64,000 nt of DNA from Rickettsiales bacterium (GCA_023263785.1 JALQUO010000001.1:529693-593692); one strand, 5' to 3'; positions 36,319 through 46,387 are shown, counted from the stretch's first letter. The notes: generated by a model not told the origin, from the sequence alone. Program-made: numbers and translations.

Positions 36319-36386
36319 TTATGCAGTTCAAAACTTTTATGTCCGGAATTATAACATTATTTAACATGAGGATGCAAGGGAAATAT

Positions 36387-36463
36387 TGGTAGCGAAGGAG
36401 GGATTCGAACCCACGACCTCCGGATTATGATTCCGCTGCTCTGACCAACTGAGCTACTTCGCC
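36387..36463 (-). tRNA. tRNA-Met (anticodon CAT), elongator type
   Basis: The reverse strand folds as acceptor GGCGAAG/CTTCGCT, D stem GCTC/GAGC, anticodon loop ATCATAA (CAT), and T loop TTCGAAT, with encoded CCA (36387-36389). The sequence resembles alphaproteobacterial elongator tRNA-Met in the D arm and anticodon arm. One T-stem position (T-T) and the outermost anticodon-stem pair (G-G) are mismatched. A lysidine tRNA-Ile is the alternative for a CAT anticodon but fits less well. Confidence 0.85.
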
Positions 36464-36891
36464 AAAATTTTTTTTGTTGTAAATATGTTTTTTACGTACA
36501 AAATACTGGATCAGTATAAATCAATCATTAAAATTTTGCAAGTGATCTTGTGAATTCAAAGCATTAAAGTTGATTGAACATGTGTGTTTTTTATAAAAGA
36601 TTTTGACTATGATAAGTATTATAAAATAAATGAATTGCAAGTTCAAGGATTTTTTTATACATACTAATATCATCTTGTAATATATGTTTTTAGTGCTTGC
36701 GCTATTAGTTATTGAATGTTACTATTTAATGTGAGAAAAGTTTCAAAATGTTTTTCTGCAGTTGCTGTGAGTGGCTGTTTAAAAAATGAAACACAAAAAT
36801 AACGGCAAAAACCAAACAACAGCCGCTATTTTTGTTATGAGAAGTTCTTTATGCTTTTACGAACACACAAAAAACATACGAATTGTAACAT
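36464..36891 (+). promoter_or_regulatory. Promoter and possible attenuator before the 36892 gene
   Basis: This 428-base gap has no clear gene. TTGATT (36570-36575) and TATAAA (36592-36597), 16 bases apart, form a promoter candidate. Downstream, two stems exclude each other: AGTGGCTGTT (36770-36779) can pair with AACAGCCGCT (36818-36827), or CAAAAATAACGGC (36794-36806) can pair with GCCGCTATTTTTG (36822-36834, one mismatch). The second form resembles a terminator. This could be a small RNA with a terminator or an attenuator controlling the gene at 36892. Confidence 0.45.
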
Positions 36892-37408
36892 ATGATAGAT
36901 AACAAGGCAACACCTAAAAATGAATATTCAGATATTTTTACGTCGGGATTAGTTTTGAGTGGGCTAAAAACCCTTTCTAATTTTAGTAATAACGATGCTA
37001 AAATTCTTAAATATATAGAGAAGAGAGGTGTTTTCGAAGATGACTTTTATAGAGTTCATGCAAAAATAAAGAAAGAAAATCTTTTTACAAACACTTGGAA
37101 GTCAATTATCGAATCTAAAAAAGATTTTTTTACAGACTTTATTTTAATTAAAGGGGGGATAATTTACGGTTTTATTGCACATAAAAGTGATTTTTGTGAC
37201 GATTTTTTTGAAAAGTGTCTTTGGAGGTATAGCAACTTATTATGCAAAGAATTTTATAAGCAGTAATGCCAATTTTTTTGATTTCGCATTTGGCTTCTAC
37301 TCGACAGTTTTTGGTTTGAAAATTGCAGCAGATAAAGAAATTGAATCTCTATATAATGAACTAAGTGAGACTAATCTTGAAGGTTCTGTTATGGGTTGTG
37401 ATATTTAA
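36892..37408 (+). pseudogene. Unknown protein, frameshifted in a T7 run
   Basis: The first frame runs from ATG 36892 and the second ends at 37408. They join in the run of seven T at 37203-37209 if one T is removed, giving about 171 residues. The joined protein has a polar N-terminal half and a hydrophobic, Gly-rich second half (I-K-G-G-I-I-Y-G-F-I, V-F-G-G-I-A-T-Y-Y-A), with a short acidic C-terminus. Nothing was recognised. Codon use continues normally after the shift, so the break is recent, suppressed by slippage, or technical. Confidence 0.6.
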
Positions 37409-37431
37409 AATATAGACATTAAAATAAATTA

Positions 37432-37459
37432 TTGATATCATTCCTGTAAAGAATATAAA
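37432..37459 (+). promoter_or_regulatory. Putative mdh promoter
   Basis: TTGATA (37432-37437) and TATAAA (37454-37459) are 16 bases apart, close to consensus, about 57 bases before the mdh ATG. No competing site was seen in this short gap. Confidence 0.45.
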
Positions 37460-37516
37460 AAGTATTTTTACATCAAATTTGATAGAAAAAGTAATTTTAA
37501 TTTTTCAATTGTAAAT

Positions 37517-38473
37517 ATGATAAATAACAAAAAACTTACTAAAATCGCCCTTGTTGGTAGTGGTAACATAGGTGGAACTCTCGCACACATCATAGCAAAT
37601 GAATCGCTTGGGGAAATAGTATTACTTGATAGAACTAACCTTGTTGCTCAAGGGAAAGCTCTCGACATAGCACAATCTATGGCTGTTTGTGGTAAGACTG
37701 TTAAAATCTCAGGTACTTCAGAATATGAGGGCATAGAAGGTGCCGATGTTGTAATAATTACTGCTGGCGTTGCAAGAAAGCCTAATATGAGTAGAGATGA
37801 TTTGCTTAATATTAATGCTGAAGTTATGCAGACGGTTGCAGAAGGAGTAAAAAAATATGCACCCAATGCATTTGTAATAGTCATCACAAATCCTCTTGAT
37901 GTAATGGTTTATGCGTTCCAAAAGCTAAGCGGGTTGCCACATGATAAAGTTGTTGGAATGGCGGGAGTTCTTGATTCTGGTCGTTTTAAACACTTTTTAA
38001 GACTTGAACTAGGTATAGCTGAAAGCGAGATCGATACAATGGTCCTTGGTGGGCATGGCGATACAATGGTCCCTCTGGTTGACTATACTTCAATAAGCGG
38101 CATTCCTTTAAGAGTTTTACTAAATAATGGTACAATATCTCAAAAGCGTTTAGATGAAATAATCCAGCGTACTAGAGATGGCGGTGCAGAAATTGTTAAA
38201 TTATTACAAACTGGTTCTGCATATTACGCACCAGCAGCTGCAGCAGTTGAGATGATGAAGGCATATTTATTTGATCAAAACAGATTGTTACCTTGTTGTA
38301 CATTTTTGAGAGGTGAATATGGTGTCAACAACCTCTATGTTGGGGCTCCTGCTGTTATTGGAAGCAAAGGAGTTGTAAAAGTTATTGAAGCCCCTCTAAA
38401 CCAAGATGAAAAAATTCAGTTTGCAAAATCAGTCGATGCTGTTAAAGAATTAGTGGGTGCATTAAAGATATGA
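37517..38473 (+). CDS. mdh: Malate dehydrogenase
   Basis: Mdh oxidises malate to oxaloacetate with NAD in the TCA cycle. The 318-residue enzyme has the Rossmann loop G-S-G-N-I-G-G-T, the NAD-selecting acidic residue after L-L-D-R, the mobile-loop region [13 protein letters not shown], and the catalytic G-G-H-G-D-T-M-V. In the substrate loop the R-K-P pattern fits malate over lactate. It is of the LDH-like MDH type common in alphaproteobacteria. It has its own promoter. Confidence 0.95.
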   Translation: MINNKKLTKIALVGSGNIGGTLAHIIANESLGEIVLLDRTNLVAQGKALDIAQSMAVCGKTVKISGTSEYEGIEGADVVIITAGVARKPNMSRDDLLNINAEVMQTVAEGVKKYAPNAFVIVITNPLDVMVYAFQKLSGLPHDKVVGMAGVLDSGRFKHFLRLELGIAESEIDTMVLGGHGDTMVPLVDYTSISGIPLRVLLNNGTISQKRLDEIIQRTRDGGAEIVKLLQTGSAYYAPAAAAVEMMKAYLFDQNRLLPCCTFLRGEYGVNNLYVGAPAVIGSKGVVKVIEAPLNQDEKIQFAKSVDAVKELVGALKI

Positions 38474-38591
38474 TTTTAACTGAGTAAGTTTTGTATTGCA
38501 TGTAAAAAGTTTTTTGGTTATCATCAGAGATGTTTTTTATTCGTGCTTTATAAGGCAGAGCAACTATAATTTGTAAGAAAATAATTTATAT

Positions 38592-39005
38592 ATGGCAGTA
38601 ACACTTAATGAAGTTAGGCTAATAGGGAATGTTGGAAAGGATCCTGACATAAGAACGACTCAAGATGGCAAGGAGGTTGCTAGTTTTACTCTTGCGACAT
38701 CAGATGTCTGGAAAAATAAACTGACAGGAGAGAAAAAAGAAAGAACTGAATGGCATAAGATAGTTGTCTTTATACCGCAGCTCGTGTCAGTCATAAAAAA
38801 CTATGTGAAAAAAGGCACCAGACTGTATATCTGTGGATCTCTACAAACAAGAAAGTGGCAAGATCAGTCAAATATTGACAAATATATAACTGAAATTTTG
38901 TTGCAATCACATGACAACAAGCTAATGCTCCTATCAGGAACAAATAAGGAAGAAAATGGGGTTGTGAAGTCAGATGATGATTACGACGATGACATACCTT
39001 TTTAG
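38592..39005 (+). CDS. ssb: Single-stranded DNA-binding protein
   Basis: SSB protects single-stranded DNA and recruits repair and replication proteins. The 137-residue protein has the OB fold start N-E-V-R-L-I-G-N-V-G-K-D-P-D, then V-A-S-F-T-L-A-T-S and the D-D-D-I-P-F C-terminal tip that binds partner proteins. The linker is short, so the protein is at the small end for the family. The gene stands alone. Confidence 0.96.
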   Translation: MAVTLNEVRLIGNVGKDPDIRTTQDGKEVASFTLATSDVWKNKLTGEKKERTEWHKIVVFIPQLVSVIKNYVKKGTRLYICGSLQTRKWQDQSNIDKYITEILLQSHDNKLMLLSGTNKEENGVVKSDDDYDDDIPF

Positions 39006-39041
39006 AAAAAATTAGTTCTAGGTAGTTCCAAAAAAATAACT

Positions 39042-39977
39042 TTAGAACTTCAGAACTATAGCTCTTGCAGTTGATGGTGAAAGAACCTTTCTGAAGGCAT
39101 CATTTATTTTGTCGAATGAGAATTCTGAAATATCACATGGGAAGGGAGTTTTAGAATGGATTGACATTACTTCATCAGCAGTCAAAACAAGTTCATTCCT
39201 AATGCTTTTATAGTGGAGTATTGAAGGTGCTGTGAAAAAAAGTGACTTTTTTGCTATCAGAGATGTTTGGAGGTCTTGAATGATGTTCAGATGGTCAACG
39301 ATGACGCCAGAAACGGTCAAATAGTCAACTGCTTGCTCAAAAGAAGTTGGATTAAGACCCGTGTAATAAACATGACAACCAAGGTTCTTAGTTGCATTCA
39401 TGATGTCTTTTTTGATATCTTGGCTATTCGAGTGCACAACAACATCACAAACATCCTGTGATATTTCAGAATTCTCAGACGTAATCCCAATGACAAAAGC
39501 ACCGCGCTGCTTAGCAAATAGACCTATTGCAGCGTTTGTTGGATTATGAATATTATCAACAAGAGCATTTATACCGCCGCGCACAATGAAAGCCCTAGCT
39601 GTTGCCATATGTCCAACACATCCTCTGTAGAAAAGCGCAGGTGCAAGACCTTTTGCAATATTATCTTGAACTTTAATTAGTGTTGACTGATTGACCACCC
39701 TATACTCGCAAAAAGCACCTGGAACAGCGCAATAAAAAACTCTGTCTCCAACATTTAACCAAGTAATGCCATCACCAATCTTCATTACCTCACCCTCAGC
39801 CGCATGTCCTAACCTTGTCAATTTGTGAAACTTCGCATCCACAACATCAACATCACTCATTGAAATTGATGTCTGACGAATCAGCACCTCATCAGGAGAC
39901 AGAGTATCCTTGATTTGTTCATTTATTATTTCAAATACACCTTCTTCAGGTTTGAAAATTGCGACTTTTGACTGCAT
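39042..39977 (-). CDS. Quinone oxidoreductase-like MDR protein with altered NADPH site
   Basis: A 311-residue member of the zinc-free medium-chain reductase family, related to NADPH:quinone reductase (Qor). The N-terminal catalytic half is recognisable (E-V-L-I-R-Q-T, G-H-A-A-E-G-E-V, V-G-D-R-V-F-Y). The nucleotide-binding loop, usually A-A-x-G-G-V-G, reads N-P-T-N-A-A-I-G, so NADPH binding may be weakened. Overall it is shorter and more divergent than Qor. The role is uncertain. It is 7 bases upstream of frr on the same strand. Confidence 0.65.
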   Translation of the reverse strand: MQSKVAIFKPEEGVFEIINEQIKDTLSPDEVLIRQTSISMSDVDVVDAKFHKLTRLGHAAEGEVMKIGDGITWLNVGDRVFYCAVPGAFCEYRVVNQSTLIKVQDNIAKGLAPALFYRGCVGHMATARAFIVRGGINALVDNIHNPTNAAIGLFAKQRGAFVIGITSENSEISQDVCDVVVHSNSQDIKKDIMNATKNLGCHVYYTGLNPTSFEQAVDYLTVSGVIVDHLNIIQDLQTSLIAKKSLFFTAPSILHYKSIRNELVLTADEVMSIHSKTPFPCDISEFSFDKINDAFRKVLSPSTARAIVLKF

Positions 39978-39984
39978 ATAATTT

Positions 39985-40566
39985 TTAAACTTTCATGATT
40001 TCTTTTGATTTTTCATCAAGGATTTCGTCTGCCTTTTTTGTATGATTATCTGTACTCTTCTGGACTTTTTCTGAGAGATTTTTCAGGATGTCTTCAGAGA
40101 TCTTTTTATCCTTTTCCAATTTCTTCAGAGTATCCATTGTATCGCGTCTAACATTCCTGATTGCTATCTTCGCAGCTTCACAGTATTCACCAGCCTTCTT
40201 CACTAACTCTCTTCTTCTTTCTTCTGTTAAATCAGGTATAGGTACTCTCACCACGTTTCCATCTGATGCAGGATTTAAACCTAAGTCTGAGTCACGGATT
40301 GCTTTTTCAACTGACTTTGCTAGTCCCTTGTCCCACACCTGCACAACTAAAAGCCTTGCTTCTGGTGCTGATACACTTCCAACCTGATTGATTGGAGTAA
40401 AATTACCATAGGCCTCAATTTTTATAGAATCTAAAAGTGATGGGCTTGCACGGCCTGTCCTGAGACTATTTACGTTGTGCTTCATTGAGTCGAGACTTTT
40501 CCCCATTTTATTTTCCATTTCATTGAAAAGACTTTGGATTTCCTGTTCTGATGCTGGACTGGACAT
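39985..40566 (-). CDS. frr: Ribosome recycling factor
   Basis: RRF splits post-termination ribosomes with EF-G. The 193-residue protein has the family block L-R-T-G-R-A-S-P-S-L-L-D, then Y-G-N-F-T-P-I-N-Q-V-G-S-V, and the helical C-terminus R-R-D-T-M-D-T-L-K-K. It is slightly longer than the common 185 residues because of the N-terminus. In most bacteria frr sits with rpsB, tsf and pyrH; here it is separate from all. Confidence 0.96.
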   Translation of the reverse strand: MSSPASEQEIQSLFNEMENKMGKSLDSMKHNVNSLRTGRASPSLLDSIKIEAYGNFTPINQVGSVSAPEARLLVVQVWDKGLAKSVEKAIRDSDLGLNPASDGNVVRVPIPDLTEERRRELVKKAGEYCEAAKIAIRNVRRDTMDTLKKLEKDKKISEDILKNLSEKVQKSTDNHTKKADEILDEKSKEIMKV

Positions 40567-40657
40567 AAAATTATATATTTTGTTTTTATTAGTTGTTTAA
40601 TATTTTTGTATGTATTATACACCATAATTATCATAAGAAACGTTTTTTTTAAGTGAA

Positions 40658-41716
40658 ATGAGAAGTATTAATTCAGAAGCAGAGCTCATTGAAATTGTCG
40701 CTGGAATGAATCAGAAAGCATTCAGGGCTAAGCAGATTTTCGATTGGATATATAATAAAGGATGTAAGGATTTCCATCTTATGACTGACCTTCCAGCTGA
40801 TCTGAGGGATAGTCTATCTCAAGCCATTTTAATACCACGACTTCAAAATAAAAAGGAGTTAGTTTCAAGAGATGGAACGATGAAATGGCTGCTGACGCTA
40901 GATGATAAAAATGAAATAGAAACAGTTTTTATACCAGAGAATACAAGAAGTACAGTATGTGTTTCATCTCAGGTTGGTTGCACTCTGACATGTAAATTCT
41001 GTCACACAGGAACTCAGCCACTAGTTAGAAATCTCACGGCGAACGAGATAGTCTCACAGGTGATGCTTGTGAAGGATAAGATAGATGATTGGCCTGTAGT
41101 AAATGAAAGAAAGCTTACAAACATAGTCTTTATGGGAATGGGTGAGCCAATGCTCAACTATCAGAACGTTATTGATGCAATCAAGATCCTTATGCATAAG
41201 AATGGTTTAGGATATGGAAAGAGAAGAATAACTGTCTCAACCTCTGGGCTGATTCCTCAAATGGAAATGTTAGCAACTGATGTTGGTGTGAGACTAGCTG
41301 TATCATTGCATGCAGTAAGAGATGATTTACGAAATGAGTTAGTTCCAATCAACAAAAAATATCCAATAAAAGATTTAATAGAAGCTTGTAAAGATTACTC
41401 AGAATCAACTGGCAAAGATAGAATAACCTTTGAGTATGTGATGCTTGATGGAGTGAATGACAGTGACAGCGATGCAAAGGCACTCGTATCATTACTCAAA
41501 AATATCCCATCAAAAGTAAACCTCATACCATTTAATCCATGGCCTGGATCTCCCTATAAATGCTCATCAAAAGACAGAATTAGAAGATTTGCCGAAATAG
41601 TTGAGAAAGCTGGATACATGGCGCCTGTCCGTGTTACAAGAGGACAGGACATCATGGCAGCATGTGGGCAGTTAAAATCAGACAGTCAAAAACTAAGAAA
41701 GCCTAAGATTTCTTAG
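40658..41716 (+). CDS. rlmN: 23S rRNA (adenine2503-C2) methyltransferase RlmN
   Basis: RlmN is a radical-SAM enzyme that methylates C2 of A2503 in 23S rRNA and A37 in tRNAs. The 352-residue sequence has the iron-sulfur motif C-T-L-T-C-K-F-C near residue 108, the N-terminal accessory domain with F-R-A-K-Q-I-F-D-W-I-Y, V-F-M-G-M-G-E-P, and the C-terminal catalytic Cys in M-A-A-C-G-Q-L. The 3' end overlaps the convergent DUF2335 gene by 14 bases. Confidence 0.96.
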   Translation: MRSINSEAELIEIVAGMNQKAFRAKQIFDWIYNKGCKDFHLMTDLPADLRDSLSQAILIPRLQNKKELVSRDGTMKWLLTLDDKNEIETVFIPENTRSTVCVSSQVGCTLTCKFCHTGTQPLVRNLTANEIVSQVMLVKDKIDDWPVVNERKLTNIVFMGMGEPMLNYQNVIDAIKILMHKNGLGYGKRRITVSTSGLIPQMEMLATDVGVRLAVSLHAVRDDLRNELVPINKKYPIKDLIEACKDYSESTGKDRITFEYVMLDGVNDSDSDAKALVSLLKNIPSKVNLIPFNPWPGSPYKCSSKDRIRRFAEIVEKAGYMAPVRVTRGQDIMAACGQLKSDSQKLRKPKIS

Positions 41717-42164
41717 GATAAAATCTTTTCTTTTTGAAATGTTTTGGTTGCTCTTTTTGTACTTTGAAGCTTTTCATTGAGACGACATTTATAATTGTGA
41801 GGAAACTGAAGCCGCAGAAGCATACAACAGCAGCAAGCATTTCACTTCCATATTCATCATATATTAGAATTGTCGCATAAATCATCAGAACTGCTAAGAT
41901 TGAACTTAGGAGCTGCCCAAACCTATATATACTTGTAATGTTTTTTATTTTCCGCATCTCAAGCTTGTGTCTATGCTCTTGCTCTTTTACTATCATAACT
42001 CCAAGTTTTTCTGTGATACCAGGGGAGACTTCCTCATAGCTTTCAAGCGTTGTTGGATGTGGCAAGATTGATATTGTCTTAGATATTTCAGGAGATTGTT
42101 TATGTTCGAAATACTCTGAATATTTATCATTTTTTACCTTGTAAATTTTTTTCTCTTTTTTCAT
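41703..42164 (-). CDS. DUF2335-like membrane protein
   Basis: A 153-residue protein with a charged N-terminal region containing P-G-I-T-E-K-L and E-Q-E-H-R-H-K-L-E, then two hydrophobic helices (about residues 85-105 and 110-130) and a basic tail. This E-Q-x-H-R plus two-helix layout is characteristic of DUF2335 inner-membrane proteins of unknown function. The assignment is by motif only. A small ORF overlaps its start. Confidence 0.65.
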   Translation of the reverse strand: MKKEKKIYKVKNDKYSEYFEHKQSPEISKTISILPHPTTLESYEEVSPGITEKLGVMIVKEQEHRHKLEMRKIKNITSIYRFGQLLSSILAVLMIYATILIYDEYGSEMLAAVVCFCGFSFLTIINVVSMKSFKVQKEQPKHFKKKRFYPKKS

Positions 42165-42312
42165 TAGTCTTTTCTATTCTCATTATTACTTTGTTAATAT
42201 CAGTACATATTTTAGTCTCAATGTTGCTTTGATCTTTTATTGTTGTTAACTTATGTGTTTTAGGAAAGATCCTAAGAATGTTAAAAAATGATTCTAAAAA
42301 TCTGATCATCAT
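42127..42312 (-). CDS. Possible small protein upstream of the DUF2335 gene
   Basis: A 61-residue ORF, ATG at 42312, whose end overlaps the DUF2335 start by 38 bases. It has a hydrophobic start (F-L-E-S-F-F-N-I-L-R-I-F) and a Lys/Glu-rich end. Length and overlap make it plausible as a small partner, but a chance ORF cannot be ruled out. Confidence 0.3.
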   Translation of the reverse strand: MMIRFLESFFNILRIFPKTHKLTTIKDQSNIETKICTDINKVIMRIEKTNEKREKNLQGKK

Positions 42313-42428
42313 GAGTATTCTTATTTTTTATTAAAATTTGAGACTCAACATTCCAACAGAGCTTTTTAGCTGTTGAATTTGTTAATATTTTTTATATACT
42401 TCAAGTCTACTTATATCATATTTTATTA

Positions 42429-42502
42429 GCTTTCGTAGCTCAGCTGGACAGAGCATCGGATTCCTAATCTGAAGGTCGCAGGTTCGAATCCTGCCGAGAG
42501 CA
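42429..42502 (+). tRNA. tRNA-Arg (anticodon CCT)
   Basis: Cloverleaf with acceptor GCTTTCG/CGAGAGC, D stem GCTC/GAGC, anticodon stem TCGGA/TCTGA with loop TTCCTAA (CCT), and T arm GCAGG/CCTGC with loop TTCGAAT. The discriminator A at 42502 is not followed by CCA, so the end is added by the CCA enzyme, unlike the other two tRNAs here. It reads AGG. Confidence 0.93.
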
Positions 42503-42635
42503 CAATCATTTTATCTTCGTGCATTTTTACAACAAGCTTTGCAATATTACTACTAAGATATTATTTTGATGTTTGTAAGTGTTTATGTAGTATGTGATAA
42601 TCATTTTGTATACCAAACAACAATACAATATACAT

Positions 42636-44650
42636 ATGAGTAAAAAAACCCTCGTCAAAAATTTGCAGAAATATTTCAAGCTGCAAAAGAACAATGTGAA
42701 TTATCTAAGCCGAATCTAGGAATAGCAGCTGGAATCAAATGTGCACCTACTATGTCTCAAATTGCTACTCTGAGAGATGCTCTGAATCCACAAGAAAGAG
42801 ATATTGCACTTGAAAGAGCTGAAGGATCTACAAATAAACATATTTTATCAGCACATTCAGCTGTGAAACCTCAAGATTTAGAAAACTACAAGAATAAACT
42901 AAAAGTTGTAGAATGGCTTTCTAACCATGATATCTCGCTCGCACAAGCAAAAGCCTTTAAAGAACTAGCTTTATCTGGGGCTACAGTAGGAAGAGATATA
43001 CAGCCTGTCTTAGCTTCGAAATTTAATGAAAAAGAGTTTTATTTACATACTAGAGGTCTATTTGGAAATGATGCAGACGATATATATGCTATACGTTCAT
43101 TGCCAAAAAGCACAACTGAACAAGAATTACAAGACGCTATTGATGGGAAGGCTGTTACCAAACTAAATCAAACACAGAGAGATCTTGTTAAAAAACTCGG
43201 TACAGCATCTACAGACCATATTGAACTTACTCCTGCTGAGATGATATATTTTCGTGATGCAAGAAAAGAAATAAAATTATCTGATGTAAGAAATTTAGAA
43301 GCTTATATTAAGAATAATTTTGAAGATGAAAATGCTGAGCTACCAGAAAATGATGTACTAGCTTGTTTCCAAAAAGATTCATCAAAAAACCTTTCTGGAT
43401 ATAATTATGATGAAAAGGCTTTAGACTTAGTATTGCCAGAAGGTGAACTTGCTTCTAGAACTCCTGCTGAATTCCAAGCGTTTCATGATGTAGGTGTAGC
43501 GTTTTCTGCAGATGTTGCAGCATTGACACCAGCTCATTTAGACAAAATTAAAGGTCTTGTGGAGGGTAATGAGCTTACAGCCGCAGCTCTAACTGCAATC
43601 GCTGCATTTAAAACTGCAACTGCAACCGCAGACGATGTAATAAATGTTGCTGAGCTTGTTAAAGCTGGCATTGCAACAAGTGATATTAAAACTGGTTTAA
43701 GTGCACAAGGTGTTGCTGCAAATCAAGCTATAACATTTACAACAAATGGTGTAAGTAAAGTTCTTGATGCTGCAAAAGTTACTGCAACTCTCATAGCTGC
43801 TAAAAACTCATGGGATGGACAAGATACTACTTTAAAAACAATTAAAACAAAAACTTTTGTTGAGGCAGTTAACGATCTAAAAGCTGCAAGCTATGCAGAT
43901 AATAAAATAATTGCAGCTAGTGGAATACAAAGTGATAAGGCTATTTCAACAGACGATTTAAAAACTGTTATTCAAAAATTCAAAAATATCACTAATGGTG
44001 ATACTACAGAAACCCAAATAGCTAATGTTAGAGCCGCATATAATACAGAAATGGATAAGAATGTAAATATCAGAAATTTAGTTGATATCGCAGAAGTTGA
44101 TGCATCAAATCCAAGTGAAGTTGAAAGAAGTGTTCAAAAAGCATTCTTAACTGCATATGCAGGATCAAATCCATCAGTGTCTTCACTTGAAGCAGCAGCA
44201 ACAGCAGCAGGAGGTAAACCATCTGAAGTATTAGAAAAAGTTAGAGAAGCTTTAAGAGAAGATGATGCAACAATTGAGTCTTTAAAAATAGCAGCTTTGA
44301 AAGCGTATAAAGATGCAGATCAATGTACTTCTTATAAAGCAGTTGGTAAGCTTTTAGGTGTTGTAAAATCACAAAAAGACTTACTACCAACTGAATTTTT
44401 TCATGGTATAAAAACTCTTGATGTATCACACATTGCAGGATTATCAGGAACTTGCTCAATTGCACCAGAATTTGCTAATTTGATTATGAAATTATATGGT
44501 AGGGATGATGGAGTTGAGACAAATTGTAACTTGAAACAGAGTTTCGGAAGTTTTATAGGTACAAAAAGAGAAGTAGAAAGTGAAACACCTGATGCTGATA
44601 TTAAAGAAGTTCTTTTTGATTTACATGATATATATGTGGAAAAGGCTTAG
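42636..44650 (+). pseudogene. Large unknown protein, first part (two frameshifts in gene)
   Basis: This is the first two thirds of a gene of about 1000 codons. The long frame is open from 42752 (ATG) to 44650 (632 codons). Translation upstream of 42752 continues in the same frame back to a stop beside a run of seven A at 42642-42648, and an ATG lies at 42636 before the run. One more A would join them, adding about 39 residues (starting M-S-K-K-N-P-R-Q-K-F-A-E-I-F). The protein is Ala-, Lys- and Thr-rich, mostly helical, with no recognised domain and no signal peptide. Its size and lineage-restricted look suggest a host-interaction protein. Confidence 0.65.
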
Positions 44651-45651
44651 TTACAGAAGCTGATGTAAATAAAGCTTTAGGTAAGTGTGATTCTTTCGTG
44701 AAAGTCTTTGAGTTTTTTGCAAGTGTTGACCATGAACCATATGTCAAAGACATTAATAGTGCTTTTGTCAATAGCACAGTCGATAAGGCTCAAGAAGCCC
44801 TCATGGAATATATGGACAACAAGGATGCTAAGTTGTCAGATTTAGCTGCAAGTGCAGTAGTAGCTCTTGAAGAGAATTTAGGAATTAAGGACAAAACTGA
44901 TTTAACTGATTTCAAAGCATTTGATATAATACCAGATGAAGTTGTAGGAGGTTTATTTGATTTTGCAGCAGCAACATTTTGTAAAGGTTATGGATTCGGT
45001 CCTTTCAAAAAACCTTGTGACGATTTCACAGCCTTTAAAGTTCAGAATCGTGATAAAGATGGTAACGAGATTGTATGTCCTGAATCAGATAATACGATTG
45101 CTGGAATTATCACAGGTACAGTTATAGGAAGTGCAACTTTAGCACTACTTGCAAAAAAAGCAGCTGATGTTTATGGAAAATGGGGCGATGCTGCCTTAGC
45201 AAAAGATTTCAAGCTAGACACTGATAATTTTGCTCTTACTAGTGTAATGTCAGATACTGACTCTGTTATTAACAAAGAGCTAGTATTCAGTCCTGCAGGT
45301 GTTGCAAAACTTGCTCTGAAAGATATTGTAGCTAAGAAAGATAGTTGTACTCTTACAAAAGCTAAAGTAGAATTCCAAGTTCCTATTACTTTTGAAGGAT
45401 CTATTTGTTTCACAGGAAAATTTGATGATGAATTATATATGAGATCTAAAGATTCTAAAGGTAAAATCCTTAAAGAATTCAAATCTGAAGGTTTCGATAA
45501 ACCTACAAATTCTTGTGATAAATTTGTTACAACTGCAGTCAAGTGGTGTTTTGCACAAAAAGAATACGACTATAAAGGCGCGTTTGAACTAGATATTAAA
45601 ACTGGTGGAACTGGTTTCTTTGATGGTGAATTCGACCTGATTAGTGCATAA
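44629..45651 (+). pseudogene. Large unknown protein, second part
   Basis: The continuation in the next frame, about 340 codons. The frame opens after a TGA at 44626-44628 and reads through C-G-K-G-L-V-T-E-A-D-V-N-K-A-L-G-K. The shift falls in an (AT)4 tract at 44628-44635: removing one TA unit restores a single frame. The sequence contains one likely hydrophobic segment (I-A-G-I-I-T-G-T-V-I-G-S-A-T-L-A-L-L-A) and several Cys residues, and ends in a beta-rich, Cys- and Gly-containing region. A GTG at 44698 could start a separate product but would have no clear ribosome-binding site. Confidence 0.6.
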
Positions 45652-45809
45652 ATCACTACAAATGTGTTCTGACTCATTTATGGGTCTGAACATACATTGG
45701 AAGTAAATGAAATAAACAAGCTTGTTTTATCTTGATTCTTCTTGACTTTTATCTGTAAATTGTGATACTGGTTATTGTTCAAAATAACAGTAAAATAATT
45801 TTAACTGAA

Positions 45810-46097
45810 ATGTATAGTGTAATCGAACAGGGTGCAAAACAGTACATGTGCACTGTTGGTCAGGTGATAAAAGTCGAAAGAGTTGAGTGTCCTGTTGGTG
45901 AAGAATTCACAATCAATAAGATTCTATGTGTAAATGGAGCACAATCGAACTCATCTGTTGTCAAGGCCAAAGTCCTATCTCATTCTAAAACAGAAAAGGT
46001 GATAATCTTCAAAAAGAAAAGAAGACACAATTATCGCAGAAAAAGAGGTCATAGACAGAATATCTCTGTAATAAGAATAACTGAAATTAAAGAATAA
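45810..46097 (+). CDS. rplU: 50S ribosomal protein L21
   Basis: Ribosomal protein L21, 95 residues from the ATG at 45810. The start Y-S-V-I-E-Q-G-A-K-Q-Y matches the family, and the C-terminal K-K-K-R-R-H-N-Y-R-R-K-R-G-H-R-Q is the rRNA-binding signature. A longer ORF from 45762 adds 16 residues that are not family-like. rpmA follows after 25 bases, the universal rplU-rpmA order; obgE is not next. Confidence 0.95.
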   Translation: MYSVIEQGAKQYMCTVGQVIKVERVECPVGEEFTINKILCVNGAQSNSSVVKAKVLSHSKTEKVIIFKKKRRHNYRRKRGHRQNISVIRITEIKE

Positions 46098-46122
46098 ACG
46101 AAAATTTAATAGGTAATAACTA

Positions 46123-46386
46123 ATGGCAACGAAGAAAGCTGGCGGTAGTACCGCCAATGGTCGCGACTCTGCTGGTCGTAGATTAGGTGTTAAAAAGTTT
46201 GGTGGACAAACAGTTATCCCTGGTAACATAATCATCAGACAAAGAGGCACAAAGTATAAAGTTGGTGAGAATGTTGGACTCGGAAAAGATCATACAATCT
46301 TTGCTCTTGTTTCAGGTAGAGTTAGATTTTCACATAAAAAACACAATGGTTTCGAAAGAACATTTGTGAACGTCGATGAGGAATAG
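46123..46386 (+). CDS. rpmA: 50S ribosomal protein L27
   Basis: L27, 87 residues, whose N-terminus reaches the peptidyl-transferase centre. The start [16 protein letters not shown] and [13 protein letters not shown] are diagnostic. It lacks the Firmicutes-type cleaved N-terminal extension. It ends just before a hairpin shared with the convergent ankyrin gene. Confidence 0.97.
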   Translation: MATKKAGGSTANGRDSAGRRLGVKKFGGQTVIPGNIIIRQRGTKYKVGENVGLGKDHTIFALVSGRVRFSHKKHNGFERTFVNVDEE

Positions 46387-46387
46387 T

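Noticed and set aside
45762-45809. Longer start for rplU
   Set aside because: L21 starts at M-Y-S-V-I-E-Q-G; the extra 16 residues do not match.
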